DNA of 60,002 nt, from NCBI GenBank assembly GCA_026708965.1, contig JAPOTY010000040.1, positions 1-60,002 on the forward strand, written 5' to 3'. Shown piece by piece: positions 59,779 to 60,002 of the stretch. Made by a program: the position numbers and the translations under genes. Below the pieces are notes generated by a model. It worked only from the letters and a program-made list of their open reading frames with translations. It had not been told where the DNA came from and did no database searches. This DNA comes from Gammaproteobacteria bacterium. GTDB lineage: Bacteria; Pseudomonadota; Gammaproteobacteria; Steroidobacterales; Foliamicaceae. Position 1 is the stretch's first letter. Every line of letters starts with the position of its first letter.

Positions 59779-60002
<224 letters not shown>

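Overview
The window is about 60 kb of GC-rich (roughly two-thirds G+C by eye) bacterial chromosome, densely coding, with short intergenic gaps. A proteobacterium, most likely a free-living or host-associated gammaproteobacterium, is suggested by a glutaminyl-tRNA synthetase (glnS), an rpsU-dnaG-rpoD macromolecular synthesis operon, the peptidoglycan recycling ligase Mpl, the succinylase route to diaminopimelate (dapD, dapE), three TonB-dependent outer-membrane receptors and the 3' end of a 23S-5S rRNA operon. The species cannot be named from the sequence alone.

Layout. 1-5.6 kb: two palindromic elements, two tandem DUF1838 exported proteins, two more palindromic elements and a UbiD-type decarboxylase, with a PaaK-like acyl-CoA ligase divergent from them. 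5.6-15.2 kb: an S46 peptidase; mpl, a small membrane gene and adk on the minus strand; PPi-dependent phosphofructokinase; a DUF1244 protein; prephenate dehydratase; and an EthD/TPP-enzyme pair. 15.2-28.4 kb: a long minus-strand run (MFS, DUF1838, MFS, MFS, membrane-anchored unknown, TonB receptor, exported unknown, MFS, UbiD) that looks like an uptake and catabolism cluster for a carboxylated, probably aromatic or cyclic, compound. A maleate-isomerase/arylmalonate-decarboxylase family gene diverges from its head. 29-42 kb: DUF945 protein, UMF1 permease, family 4 uracil-DNA glycosylase, pssA, proS, acylphosphatase, wrbA, a LpxH-like phosphoesterase with a GT4 glycosyltransferase, dapD-dapE and a proC-like reductase. 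42-50 kb: rpsU-dnaG-(DUF4345)-rpoD convergent with glnS and an SDR. 50-59.5 kb: TonB receptor, two divergent AAA/DUF4143 ATPases each with its own palindrome, a HisD-family (HpsN-like) dehydrogenase and a third TonB receptor. 59.5-60 kb: rRNA terminator, 5S and the 3' part of 23S, all on the minus strand.

The most unusual signal is a family of eight intergenic palindromic elements (called R1-R8 here). Each has a 23-30 bp outer stem that is perfect or has one mismatch, but whose sequence differs from locus to locus; the stem ends in a shared GGAG/CTCC. It encloses a short core that folds into two further hairpins, with conserved ATCC-type loops in six or seven copies. Stems covary between copies, which implies selection or conversion acting on a three-way-junction structure. 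Six of the eight form three head-to-head (+/-) pairs, and one pair sits inside what looks like the shared rpoD/glnS bidirectional terminator. No transposase or obvious partner gene is in the window. No tRNA, CRISPR array, insertion sequence or prophage was seen.
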